Positions 7,611 through 16,868 of a stretch of DNA of 64,000 bases are shown piece by piece (the stretch's first letter is position 1; every line of letters starts with the position of its first letter). The notes below the pieces were generated by a model. It did no database searches. It was not told where the DNA came from and saw only the letters and a program-made list of their open reading frames with translations. This DNA comes from Phormidesmis priestleyi Ana. Lineage in GTDB: Bacteria > Cyanobacteriota > Cyanobacteriia > Phormidesmidales > Phormidesmidaceae. The stretch covers positions 105,758 to 169,757 of the forward strand of contig LJZR01000009.1 of NCBI GenBank assembly GCA_001314865.1. Reading direction: 5' to 3'. Position numbers and translations under genes: made by a program.

Positions 7611-10600
7611 ATGCTGCCTGAGCAACAACAGCGCATCATGGGATATTTCATTGAGGAGGCCAAAGACCACCTCAACACAATTGAACAGGGGTTGCTCAGC
7701 CTTCAAGAGACGATTGAAGATTCTGAAAAAGCCAACGAGGTGTTCAGGGCTGCTCACTCGGTGAAGGGTGGTGCCGCTATGTTGGGCTTAGAAAGTATCC
7801 AAAAAACGGCTCATCGACTGGAGGACTACTTTAAGGTTCTCAAAGAATCACCGGTGCAGGTAGATCGGGCGCTAGAAACGATGTTTCTGCGAGTGTCTGA
7901 CGGGCTCAAAGATTTGCTAGAGCAGCTAGAAGGGCCTTTTGGGTTAACCCAAGACAAAGCCCAAGAAATCATGATTGACGTTGAGCCTGTATTTGGCCAA
8001 CTAGAAGCGCATTTGAATGCGCTAGTGAAAAAAACGGGCGGTATACCTAGGCTGCGTCATACAGTCAGTATGGCGGAGATTACGCCAGAGGCTGTGCAAG
8101 CTCGCTTTAAGCGAGATGTGGCTGGACTGCTGCGCGAAATGCTGGCGACCTTTAAGCAGCCAGATAATGCAGAAAGCCGTAAAAAGATTCAGGATATTTG
8201 CGGTCAACTCATTGCGATTGGTGAGCAGTTTCAGTTTCCGGCTTGGTGTGATCTGATAGAAACGGCGCGGATTGCCTCAGATAGCCGTAGTAATGAATAT
8301 CGCGCTTTAGCGCCTGTGCTCATTAAAGAAATTAAAAAGGCGCAGGATTTGGTTCTATCGGGTCGTGCTTCGGAGGTCGCTGTGAGTGACGCCATGCAGG
8401 CACTACTCCCCGAAGATATTTTATCGACTGAGTCAGATGATCTGGACGATTTGGATCTGGACTACGAACTCGCAGATAGTCTCAGCGATTTGAATCTATT
8501 TTCGGAAGCGGTCACTTCAAACAATGGCGCTAATAGTGGTGTAAATGCTTCTCAGTCTGCTGATCTAGAAAGCTTAGCGGATGAATCGGATGATTTTGCT
8601 AGTGATTTTGCTAATTTGTTTGATGGGCAGGCCCAGTCTGCGAGTCTAGATTCTTTTGGTGAAGATGATACAGAGGATAAAGACCTATTTGGCAGCCTTA
8701 TTGACAGATCTGAAGCAGATGCCAATGAGAGGACTGTTGACGATTCGGCGTTTGAAGATGCTTTAAGTGGAGATGCGCTATTTGAGGAGGCGTTAGCTGA
8801 GGAGCCTCCTATCGGTAGATTGAGCGTAGATTTGGATTTTGACGAAATTCCTTCAGAGCTATCGACATTGAATCGCAATGTAGAAAGTGAGGAAAGAGCA
8901 GATGAGTCTTTGGATGCGCTGCTAGCGACGGTGAATGTGACTGGCCCAGAGGTTGGCACGGATGAACTCAATAGCCTCGCTAATTTGTTTGATGGGGATT
9001 TGGATGAGCTTGATAATACGTTGGGCAGCCACGCCTTTATTCCAGAAGAAATGCGGCTGCATCCCGAAAGGATCTCCCTATCGCCGCAGGATGATCTCAA
9101 TGATCTGCTAGCTACTGATTCTGATTCTATAGAGGACTCACTGTCGTTTTCTCAAATGAGCGGTGGCTTAGAAGATGATTTGTTTGGCGGCACGTTGACA
9201 GATGGTGAGTTTGCGATCGCTGATAGTGACGACTTCTCTGATCTTGATGGATTGTTTGTTGAAGACGCGGTGAATAACTCTGCTGACAACTTTGCCTTAG
9301 ATATCGCGACTGACAGTATAGATTTGTCTGAAGATCCGTGGGATGAAGCTCCCTCGACTGAAGATCTGGTTAGTTCTCAAGCCGCACTAGATTTTGATGC
9401 CTCGGATATCGACAAGATAGACGTTGGCCAGATAGATCTGGAAACGTTAGACTTTGCTGACTTAGATTTGACCGCTTCTGTCGAAGATTTAGACTCTCTC
9501 GGAGATTTAGATTCGGTCGGAGACGTAGACCTCGCCGAAGATTTAGACCCTCTCAAAAATGCAGACTTGCCTGCATTTAGTCAATCGGCTATCCGGATGA
9601 GTATTCATACGGTGAGTCCGCGTGAGCTAGATATTGAGTTTCCTACGTTGACTGGTGTGAAGCTACAAGAGGCAGAGCAAGATATCGATAGCTTTTTTGT
9701 AGGACCTGAGACTGCAGAAGAGGTGAGTTCTTCAGAAAGTGCAGACGATAGCTTTCTCTTTGATGAGGTTAGTGACGATGACCTTTTTACGGCTACTAAT
9801 CTTTCTGCCTTTTCTGAAGATGCTGCCATTGATACCCTAACTGGTGGAGAAGAAGAAGAAGTCGCAGAAGATGTAGAAGTCGCAGAAGATGTAGAAGAAG
9901 AAAGAGAATCTCTAGCTGTTGCAGAGACCTTTGATGCCGGAGAGCAGTTAGCCGATGACCCTTGGGGTGAGCTGCCTGCTGACCCTACATGGAGTGGTGA
10001 AGACGCGAGTCCTGCTTCTGTATTGGCAGTGAGTTCGGCTGTAAAGCAGGCAAGCACAGAGCTAGATGAACTGCTAGCTGTGACTGAAAAATCACCTGTT
10101 GCTGTCGAGGTTGAGTCTGGTCTGGCGGTAGATGATATTTGGGCTGAGCTGGTGCTACCGACAGAGTTGACCACTGATGCTGACGAAGGCTCAAAAAGCG
10201 CAGATTTAGAAAGCGCAGATTTAGAAAGCGCAGATTTAGAAAGCGCAGATTTAGAAAGTGTTCTACTGAGCATAGATAATGATGATATTGATAGTATTCA
10301 TCGGGTCACGAATGAAGCGGAAGCGGGCGACGATGAGTGGTTTGAGGCATCCGAATCGTTAGATGTATTTTTGGAAGAAACAGCAGAACCAGAAGCGTCG
10401 GAAACTGCTGTTGAAACTGAAATTGCATCTACTGATGATCTAGAAGAAGAATTAGAAACTGATCTAGAAGAAGAATTAGAAACTGATCTAGAAGAAGAAT
10501 TAGAAACGACTTATCACGATATTGCAGGTGATGAACTCTCAGATGAGATTCTGGCTGACTTTGAGACGGCTTTTGGCATCAGTGTCAAGGCTGATATCGC

Positions 10601-13316
10601 TTCAGCCATAGATGAGGATGAGCATATAGGCGATCTGCCTACATTGACAAGCAGCCTAGAAGAATCCCCAGATGACTCTATCGGATTGACTAAGACCGCT
10701 TCAGAAGATGACTCAGTCGGTAGTTTAGACCATGACCTAGCCCAGGGCACCGATGATGAGGGTGCTTGGGAGGGTGATGATTTAGATGTTGACGGATTGT
10801 TTGATTTAGGATCGTTGGATGATTCGTCGGACGGTGACTTGTTTAGCAGCTTGAGTCAAGATGCGGCTCAATTGCCTGAAGCTCAGACAAGTGCAACTGA
10901 TACCTTTTTTGAAGAAAAAGAATTTAGTTTAGATTTGGATTCTGATTTGGGGTCTGATTTAGATTTAGATCTAGATGGTTTTTTAACGGATGATGAGCTA
11001 GACGCCCTAGAAGATGAACCGCCGCAGCTAGAGCAGGATTTGGCGGCATGGGCTGATGCTAGCGCTATGGCTGATGCTAGCGCTATGGCTGCTGCGAATG
11101 CTGATGGGTTTTGGGATACCAAAAACGGCGACTTTGAAGATTTGGATTCTCTGTTGGCTGAGGATTCTTTTGAAACGGCTGACGAAATGGTAGATAGCGG
11201 TGCTCCTACTTTTTTGGGAGCTGCTACTTATGTCGGTGAAGACGAAGATGAAGATTTTGGTGATTTGGAGCGGCTGCTAGAAGATGATGGGGCCGAAGGC
11301 GCAGCGACAGTACAGCAAAGACGGACTCCTCAGCGGATAGCTCGGCGGAGTAGCGGCAGTTTGCGTGAGCAAACTATGCGGGTATCTGTGAGCCATTTAG
11401 ACACGCTGAGCAACCTGGTAGGGGAGCTTGTTGTGAGTCGTAATACGCTGGAGCGAGACCAGGATCGGTTGCGTCAGTTTTTAGATAATTTGCTTTTTCA
11501 GGTGCAGCAGCTGAATGATGTAGGGCAAAGAATGCGCGATTTGTATGAGCGATCGCTCTTAGAAAGTTCTTTAATGTCTAACCGGCGGGCCCCTTCTGTT
11601 GGAAGTGCGGGGCAAAGTAATCCGACATCGGCGGCGGATCATGCGACTGGCGAAACCTTTGATGCGCTGGAAATGGATCGGTTTACCGGATTCCATACGC
11701 TTTCGCAAGAGATGATTGAGCTGATTGTGCGAGTGCGCGAGTCTGCTTCTGACATTGGCTATACGGTTGAATCTTCTGATCAGGTGACTCGTCAGTTCCG
11801 GCAGATTACAACTCAGCTGCAAGAAGGGCTCAATACGGCGCGAATGGTTGCTTTTTCTCAGGCGGCTGATCGGTTGCCGCGGGCAGTGCGAGATATCTCA
11901 CTTAAATGTGGTAAAGAAGCTCAGCTGATTGTGGAAGGGCAAGATACGCTCATTGACAAAATGATTGTGGAGCATTTGTATGATCCATTGACGCACCTAG
12001 TTAATAACGCAATTACCCATGGAATTGAAACGCCAGCGGCTAGAAAAGCGGCTGGTAAGCTGCCGGAAGGGACGATTACTGTGCGGGCGTTTTATCAGGG
12101 CAACCAGACGGTAATTTATGTGGCTGATGACGGTGGCGGCATTAATACCGAGTTTGTGAAGCAGAAGGCGATTGAGAAGAAGTTAATTAGCCGAGCTTTC
12201 GCGGATGCTTTGTCGGATATTGATACCTATGAGCTGCTGTTCCAGGCGGGATTTAGCACTCGCGACCAGGCCGATGACTATGCTGGGCGTGGCGTAGGCA
12301 TGGATGTGGTGCGTATGTCGCTAGCTGAAATTCGGGGTAGCGTGACGGTGGACTCCGAGCTAGGGAAAGGAACGAGCTTTACGATTCGTTTGCCGTTGAC
12401 GCTGAGTATTTCTAAGGCGCTGAGCTGTGTGAGCAATCAGGCGCGGCTTGCCTTCCCGATGGATGGGGTAGAGGATATGTTAGATGTACCGCGCGATCGC
12501 ATTGTTAAAAACGACAAAGGTCAGGATTGCGTACGCTGGCGGGATAATCTTCTTGCTTTTCAGCCGGTGACAGATCTGCTCAAGTTTAACCGGACGCTGG
12601 GCCGAGGCCGAGTGTATGGCGGCAGCCAAGATGACGATGTGCTCTCTATTATTGTACTTAGAAGTGCTAACACCTATATTGCCGTACAGGTTGATCAGGT
12701 GATTGGTGAGCAGGAGATTGTAATTAAGCAGCTAGAAGGCCCAGTCCCGAAGCCCTTGGGCATTGCAGGGGCAACAATTTTGGGCGATGGTCGAGTGATG
12801 CCAATTGCCGATGTGCTAGAGCTTATTGATATTGCAACGGGTCGGGTTCGCCGCGATCCGGCTTCGTTGATATGGGCCAAAGATGCGGCTAAAGTAGCCG
12901 AGGAAACACCGACGAAAAACGATCCCACTGTACTGATTGTGGATGATTCGATTACGGTGCGAGAGCTGCTTTCAATGAGCTTTAGCAAAGTGGGCTATCG
13001 GGTGGAGCAGGCACGAGACGGGCAGGAAGCCTGGGATAAGCTACGCTCTGGTTTGCCTTGCGATCTTGTGTTCTGTGATATTGAAATGCCTAGGATGGAT
13101 GGCCTGGAACTGCTTTCGCGGATGCAAAAAGACAATCATTTGAGCCGGATTCCGATTGCGATGCTGACTTCTCGCGGGGCGGATCGTCATCGGCAGATGG
13201 CGGTAGATTTGGGCGCAAGTGGTTATTTCACTAAGCCGTATTTGGAAGAGGCGCTGTTGGATGCGGCGCAGCGAATGCTGAATGGGGAGACGCTAGCTAA
13301 AGGGCGCGGGGGTTAG
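7611..13316 (+). CDS. hmpE: Hybrid CheA histidine kinase with C-terminal receiver and giant acidic linker (HmpE/PilL type)
   Basis: 1901 residues, far longer than a usual CheA. Order: HPt domain with phospho-acceptor His49 in AAHSVKGGAAMLGL; a helical domain (about 150-260) common in PilL proteins; a linker of almost 1000 residues (about 265-1240), overwhelmingly Asp/Glu/Ser/Leu; a dimerisation helix pair from about 1251 (MRVSVSHLDTLSNLVGELV); an ATPase domain with N box HLVNNAITHGIE (about 1463), VADDGGGIN and GRGVGMDVV; a CheW-like domain; and a receiver from about 1771 with Asp1823 in FCDIEMP. It phosphorylates HmpB and its own receiver. GGGAG lies 9 bases before the ATG. No CheB or CheR gene is nearby. 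Confidence 0.93.
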   Translation: MLPEQQQRIMGYFIEEAKDHLNTIEQGLLSLQETIEDSEKANEVFRAAHSVKGGAAMLGLESIQKTAHRLEDYFKVLKESPVQVDRALETMFLRVSDGLKDLLEQLEGPFGLTQDKAQEIMIDVEPVFGQLEAHLNALVKKTGGIPRLRHTVSMAEITPEAVQARFKRDVAGLLREMLATFKQPDNAESRKKIQDICGQLIAIGEQFQFPAWCDLIETARIASDSRSNEYRALAPVLIKEIKKAQDLVLSGRASEVAVSDAMQALLPEDILSTESDDLDDLDLDYELADSLSDLNLFSEAVTSNNGANSGVNASQSADLESLADESDDFASDFANLFDGQAQSASLDSFGEDDTEDKDLFGSLIDRSEADANERTVDDSAFEDALSGDALFEEALAEEPPIGRLSVDLDFDEIPSELSTLNRNVESEERADESLDALLATVNVTGPEVGTDELNSLANLFDGDLDELDNTLGSHAFIPEEMRLHPERISLSPQDDLNDLLATDSDSIEDSLSFSQMSGGLEDDLFGGTLTDGEFAIADSDDFSDLDGLFVEDAVNNSADNFALDIATDSIDLSEDPWDEAPSTEDLVSSQAALDFDASDIDKIDVGQIDLETLDFADLDLTASVEDLDSLGDLDSVGDVDLAEDLDPLKNADLPAFSQSAIRMSIHTVSPRELDIEFPTLTGVKLQEAEQDIDSFFVGPETAEEVSSSESADDSFLFDEVSDDDLFTATNLSAFSEDAAIDTLTGGEEEEVAEDVEVAEDVEEERESLAVAETFDAGEQLADDPWGELPADPTWSGEDASPASVLAVSSAVKQASTELDELLAVTEKSPVAVEVESGLAVDDIWAELVLPTELTTDADEGSKSADLESADLESADLESADLESVLLSIDNDDIDSIHRVTNEAEAGDDEWFEASESLDVFLEETAEPEASETAVETEIASTDDLEEELETDLEEELETDLEEELETTYHDIAGDELSDEILADFETAFGISVKADIASAIDEDEHIGDLPTLTSSLEESPDDSIGLTKTASEDDSVGSLDHDLAQGTDDEGAWEGDDLDVDGLFDLGSLDDSSDGDLFSSLSQDAAQLPEAQTSATDTFFEEKEFSLDLDSDLGSDLDLDLDGFLTDDELDALEDEPPQLEQDLAAWADASAMADASAMAAANADGFWDTKNGDFEDLDSLLAEDSFETADEMVDSGAPTFLGAATYVGEDEDEDFGDLERLLEDDGAEGAATVQQRRTPQRIARRSSGSLREQTMRVSVSHLDTLSNLVGELVVSRNTLERDQDRLRQFLDNLLFQVQQLNDVGQRMRDLYERSLLESSLMSNRRAPSVGSAGQSNPTSAADHATGETFDALEMDRFTGFHTLSQEMIELIVRVRESASDIGYTVESSDQVTRQFRQITTQLQEGLNTARMVAFSQAADRLPRAVRDISLKCGKEAQLIVEGQDTLIDKMIVEHLYDPLTHLVNNAITHGIETPAARKAAGKLPEGTITVRAFYQGNQTVIYVADDGGGINTEFVKQKAIEKKLISRAFADALSDIDTYELLFQAGFSTRDQADDYAGRGVGMDVVRMSLAEIRGSVTVDSELGKGTSFTIRLPLTLSISKALSCVSNQARLAFPMDGVEDMLDVPRDRIVKNDKGQDCVRWRDNLLAFQPVTDLLKFNRTLGRGRVYGGSQDDDVLSIIVLRSANTYIAVQVDQVIGEQEIVIKQLEGPVPKPLGIAGATILGDGRVMPIADVLELIDIATGRVRRDPASLIWAKDAAKVAEETPTKNDPTVLIVDDSITVRELLSMSFSKVGYRVEQARDGQEAWDKLRSGLPCDLVFCDIEMPRMDGLELLSRMQKDNHLSRIPIAMLTSRGADRHRQMAVDLGASGYFTKPYLEEALLDAAQRMLNGETLAKGRGG
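10197..10256 (+). repeat. 15-bp coding tandem repeat in hmpE (SADLE units)
   Basis: Four copies of AGCGCAGATTTAGAA encode SADLE repeats in the acidic linker. The copies are identical at DNA level, which points to recent expansion. Confidence 0.9.
10437..10508 (+). repeat. 24-bp coding tandem repeat in hmpE (DLEEELET units)
   Basis: Three copies of a 24-bp unit, starting GATCTAGAAGAAGAATTAGA, encode DLEEELET three times. Only the last base of the third copy differs. Confidence 0.9.
11052..11087 (+). repeat. 18-bp coding tandem repeat in hmpE (ADASAM units)
   Basis: Two perfect copies of GCTGATGCTAGCGCTATG encode ADASAM twice, near the C-terminal end of the acidic linker. A similar pair of VAEDVE units lies near 9867-9900. 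Confidence 0.85.
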
Positions 13317-13376
13317 CGCGGGGGTTAGAGGCTTTTGTGAGTTAGGATCAATGGGTGGTTTACCGGTTGGTTCGCT

Positions 13377-14870
13377 ATGGTTGCTGTGGCTGCTGTGTCT
13401 AAAACTTCTCGTGATTGGCGGGGGGTAGTGCGATCGCTCGAAAAGCTGCTGAGTGCAAATCAGGTGATGCGGCGCAAGGAAGAATTGCTGGTGTATGAGT
13501 GCGACGGGCTCACCAGCTATAGAGAGCGGCCTGCGGTCGTAACCCTACCCAAGACCACTGAAGAAGTGGCGGCGGTCGTGAAGCTATGCCACGAGCAGAA
13601 TATTCCGTTTGTGACGCGTGGCGCAGGGACAGGGCTTTCAGGTGGGGCGCTGCCGGTTGCAGAATGCGTGCTGATTGTTACAACCTGCATGCAACAGATT
13701 TTAGATATTGACTACGACAATCAGCGGGTGGTCGTGCAGCCCGGTGTGATTAATAACTGGATTACGCAGGCAGTAAGCGGGGCGGGGTTTTACTATGCGC
13801 CTGATCCGTCGAGTCAGCTGGCTTGCTCCATTGGGGGGAATGTGGCTGAAAACTCAGGTGGCGTACATTGTCTGAAATATGGAGTAACAACAAACCATGT
13901 GCTGGGCCTCAAGGTGGTGCTGCCAGATGGTGAGACTGTAGATATTGGCGGAGCGGTGCCAGAGATGCCAGGCTATGACCTAACGGGGATTTTTGTCGGG
14001 TCTGAAGGAACGCTGGGGATTGTGACAGAGGTGACGCTGCGCATTTTAAAGGTGCCGGAGGCGGTTCAGGTAATATTGGCTGATTTTACGAGTGTAGAGG
14101 CAGCCGGTGAGACGGTCTCAGATATCATCAGTGCAGGCATTATCCCGGCGGGGCTGGAGATGATGGACAACTTTAGCCTGAATGCAGTTGAAGATGTGGT
14201 GGCGACAAACTGCTATCCACGCGATGCGGTAGCGATATTGCTCATAGAGATAGATGGCGCTGCCGCTGAGGTGGCGGCAAGTGCTAAGCAGATAGCGGCA
14301 ATGTGCTACAAAAACGGAGCAAGGCAGCTGACCCACGCAACCGATGTGCAGGAGAGACTGCGGCTGTGGAAAGGCAGAAAAGCGGCCTTTGCCGCCATGG
14401 GTAAGCTGAGCCCCGATTACTATGTGCAAGATGGTGTGATACCTAGGACAAGGCTACCAGAAGTGTTGCAACAAATAGAAGCGCTAGGTGCGAAGCATGG
14501 GTATCGGGTTGCGAATGTGTTTCATGCAGGGGATGGAAATTTGCATCCGTTGATTTTGTACAACAACAACATTCCAGGACAGCTAGAGGAAGTAGAAGCG
14601 CTAGGTGGAGATATTTTGAAGCTGTGTGTGAGTGTGGGTGGAAGTATTTCGGGAGAGCATGGCATTGGGGCAGATAAGCGGTGCTACATGCCGAATATGT
14701 TTAGTGCAACAGATTTGGAGACCATGCAGTGGGTGCGAGGTGCATTGAACAAAAAGGGTTTGGCGAATCCGACGAAGATTTTTCCAACACCGAAGACTTG
14801 TGGAGAGTCGGCGCAGTTTGGCAATGGCAAAGGGGTCAGCGAACGATTGGAGGGATTAGAGAATTTTTAA
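13377..14870 (+). CDS. glcD: Glycolate dehydrogenase FAD-binding subunit (GlcD family)
   Basis: 497 residues. It oxidises glycolate, the photorespiratory product of phosphoglycolate, to glyoxylate at the membrane. The N-terminal FAD_binding_4 domain shows FVTRGAGTGLSGGALP (about residues 77-93) and GGNVAENSGGVH, and continues to GIFVGSEGTLGIVTEVT. The C-terminal FAD-oxidase cap has NVFHAGDGNLHPLI and SGEHGIGADKRCYM. Length is typical of GlcD. D-lactate dehydrogenases share the fold, so lactate is an alternative substrate. It follows hmpE by 60 bp but has no known link to taxis. No clear Shine-Dalgarno is visible. No glcE or glcF partner is present here. Confidence 0.85.
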   Translation: MVAVAAVSKTSRDWRGVVRSLEKLLSANQVMRRKEELLVYECDGLTSYRERPAVVTLPKTTEEVAAVVKLCHEQNIPFVTRGAGTGLSGGALPVAECVLIVTTCMQQILDIDYDNQRVVVQPGVINNWITQAVSGAGFYYAPDPSSQLACSIGGNVAENSGGVHCLKYGVTTNHVLGLKVVLPDGETVDIGGAVPEMPGYDLTGIFVGSEGTLGIVTEVTLRILKVPEAVQVILADFTSVEAAGETVSDIISAGIIPAGLEMMDNFSLNAVEDVVATNCYPRDAVAILLIEIDGAAAEVAASAKQIAAMCYKNGARQLTHATDVQERLRLWKGRKAAFAAMGKLSPDYYVQDGVIPRTRLPEVLQQIEALGAKHGYRVANVFHAGDGNLHPLILYNNNIPGQLEEVEALGGDILKLCVSVGGSISGEHGIGADKRCYMPNMFSATDLETMQWVRGALNKKGLANPTKIFPTPKTCGESAQFGNGKGVSERLEGLENF

Positions 14871-15258
14871 GGTAGGTAAGTAAGTGTAGGTAAGTGGTGT
14901 CATTGGTTGTTGATCAGGTTGAAAAAGATTCAACAGAATTTGTTGTAAACAAGTTATTTTGATTGGTGAATGGGCATTGTAGGGAGGATGGGCGGTGGGA
15001 GTAGGTTTGAGTGAGTGTTAGGGGTGTGAGTACCGGTAAAGTACGGATAAGTGAAAAGTAAGTTGTTGAGGCCTGTGTAAATAGGCTGACTGTTCAAGAA
15101 ATGTGAAGGGGTAGATTAAGTTCGGAGCGGAAAGCAAGTAAATGCTGGTCTGTGAGGGAGCTTCAAGGTATTGATTCTTCTTTGTAGATGGGTGCATCGC
15201 TTGATTTTCAACTTATGTACACACGAACCTACCTCAAAAAATCACGGAGACACCTTTC
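14871..15258 (+). promoter_or_regulatory. 388-bp gene-free leader of the pilin gene
   Basis: No supported frame. It begins with a GGTAGGTAAGTAAGTGTAGG run and contains a 6-bp hairpin (GTTGAA/TTCAAC, about 14918-14934). It ends with GGAG about 9 bases before the pilin ATG. Long untranslated leaders are common for major pilin genes, and the promoter is probably in here, but I cannot place it. Confidence 0.4.
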
Positions 15259-15837
15259 ATGACATCTCAACTTAAAGCAAAATTGCTTCAGCACTTTGCA
15301 GGCAAGAAAAAGGCTGACGGCGGCTTTACGCTTATTGAGCTTCTTGTTGTAATCATCATCATCGGTATTCTGTCAGCAATTGCTCTGCCTTCCTTCTTGA
15401 ACCAAGCCAACAAAGCAAAGCAGTCTGAAGCTAAGACCTATGTTGGTTCAGCAAATCGCGCTCAGCAGGCTTACTATTTAGAAAATAGCGAATTTGTTGA
15501 GGACACAGCTGATTTTGCCCGATTGGGCTTAGGCATCGAAACAACTACTGCTAACTACCTCTATACAATTGAAGCCCAGGATGATGGTGTCCTAAACCAA
15601 GCTCAACCTGCAAAAGAGGGAGTTGCAGATGATGTGTCCTCACTTAAAGCCTATACTGGTGCTGTTAAAATCGGTACGATAGGTGGGACTGAAGCAACAA
15701 CACTTGCGTCTTTGTGCGAAGCTGTAGACGCACGAATTGCATCTGGTGCTGATGGAACTGAGGCCTTCACTAACATGGCTGCCGATGAGGCTGGTGCCCC
15801 CACGTGCCCAGCTGATTATAAAAACCTCGGTGACTAA
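15259..15837 (+). CDS. pilA: Type IV major pilin (PilA family)
   Basis: 192 residues. A 22-residue basic leader ends GlyGly and is followed by FTLIELLVVIIIIGILSAIA, the class III prepilin signal: PilD cleaves before Phe23 and methylates it, and Glu27 (the +5 position) is present. The hydrophobic helix runs to about residue 47; the rest is the variable globular head, with two Cys near the C-terminus (LASLCEA and APTCPAD) that can form the usual D-loop disulfide. The product is exported and polymerised into pili for twitching/gliding. The nearby hmp system suggests a shared motility function. An 8-bp hairpin with T-tract follows. Confidence 0.93.
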   Translation: MTSQLKAKLLQHFAGKKKADGGFTLIELLVVIIIIGILSAIALPSFLNQANKAKQSEAKTYVGSANRAQQAYYLENSEFVEDTADFARLGLGIETTTANYLYTIEAQDDGVLNQAQPAKEGVADDVSSLKAYTGAVKIGTIGGTEATTLASLCEAVDARIASGADGTEAFTNMAADEAGAPTCPADYKNLGD

Positions 15838-15898
15838 CGCTTTTTCTCTTCTAGGCTGGGCCTAATATAACTAAAATATAAGGACAGCATATTTTTAT

Positions 15899-15932
15899 AG
15901 GAAGCGGGCTTTTAACAAACTCGCTTCCTTTT
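15899..15932 (+). terminator. Probable intrinsic terminator after pilA
   Basis: AGGAAGCG (15899-15906) pairs with CGCTTCCT (15922-15929), loop of 15, followed by T residues. Its place, 62 bp after the pilin stop and before the next gene, suits partial termination, giving more pilin than downstream message. Confidence 0.6.
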
Positions 15933-15984
15933 GTTATGAAACTGTATTGAGTTTAAGACAGTACTCTTGAGAGAGATTATTTAA

Positions 15985-16824
15985 ATGGCTTCTAACATTT
16001 TGACAAACACTTTACTAAGTATTTTAAGTGTAGCTACTATCGGAGGATTTCAGTATTCGACTCTAATACAATTGTCTGACGACAGCAAAGATACGGTTGT
16101 TAAAGGCGGACATTCTTACGTTGAGCAGAAGATCAACCAGAATATTAAAGAAGATGTAGAGCAGAAAGCCGAGCAGCTAAGAATGATGGCGAAAATGCCT
16201 TCACTAGGCTTTAGAAACATGTTGGCAAACCATATATTCGTTCAATTTTTGCAATATTTTGGTGACAATGAAGCTCGTCAACAGATTGGTTATGGTGATA
16301 GTGCAAAATATTTATCCGCCGCTATCCAGCATGATCCCTACTTCAGGAAGTTTTACGTTTTCCTCTCTGGTAGTAGCACGCTTTATGCTGGAACGCCGGA
16401 AGAAACCGTTCAGATAATGGCCAAAGGTCTCGAAAGATTGAGTGAGCAACGACCTGTAGATGGCTACTATATTTGGAGATATAAAGGAACAGATGAGCTG
16501 CTTTTTTTAAACGATGGTGAAGCAGCACAAAAATCTTTTGAAATGGCTGCTGACTGGGCTCTTCAATCGGCTGGTGAAGAAGCGGCCGTGATCGCGCAAA
16601 TATCACAGCAAACGGCACAATTTTTGGCCAGTAGCCCTGATAGTCACTTAGCTCAAATCAATGCCTGGGGAAGTATTTTAACAACAGCTTTAGATAGTCA
16701 AATGCGAGATAAAGCTATTAGGCGAATCCATGAGTTAGGCGGTGACGTTACAATAACCGAAGGTGGAGAGATACAAATTACGTCTTCTAGAGCTGAAACT
16801 GGCTTAGATAATCGTGATATTTAG
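15985..16824 (+). CDS. Unknown membrane-anchored protein downstream of the pilin
   Basis: 279 residues, family not recognised. Residues 4-30 form one hydrophobic segment (NILTNTLLSILSVATIGGF), then a charged, helical, partly coiled region (YVEQKINQNIKEDVEQKAEQ) and a globular helical domain to about 250. The pattern is a single N-terminal anchor with a soluble body. It begins 147 bp after pilA on the same strand beyond a leaky-looking terminator, so it is probably read from the pilin promoter. Helical pairs around 155-230 look TPR-like (GTPEETVQIMAKGLERLSEQ). I infer a role in pilus assembly or surface secretion from position only. The next gene is convergent. Confidence 0.7.
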   Translation: MASNILTNTLLSILSVATIGGFQYSTLIQLSDDSKDTVVKGGHSYVEQKINQNIKEDVEQKAEQLRMMAKMPSLGFRNMLANHIFVQFLQYFGDNEARQQIGYGDSAKYLSAAIQHDPYFRKFYVFLSGSSTLYAGTPEETVQIMAKGLERLSEQRPVDGYYIWRYKGTDELLFLNDGEAAQKSFEMAADWALQSAGEEAAVIAQISQQTAQFLASSPDSHLAQINAWGSILTTALDSQMRDKAIRRIHELGGDVTITEGGEIQITSSRAETGLDNRDI

Positions 16825-16868
16825 AAATTTTTTATCAATATGTTAACTCAATAGATTTAGAAAAGTTT

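Noticed and set aside
9605..10273. Long minus-strand open frame inside hmpE (also 8552-9100 and, in hmpD, 4754-5458)
   Set aside because: Ser-rich mirror of the acidic repeat-bearing linker; no ribosome site and no domain. Low-complexity Asp/Glu/Ser coding gives open frames on the other strand.
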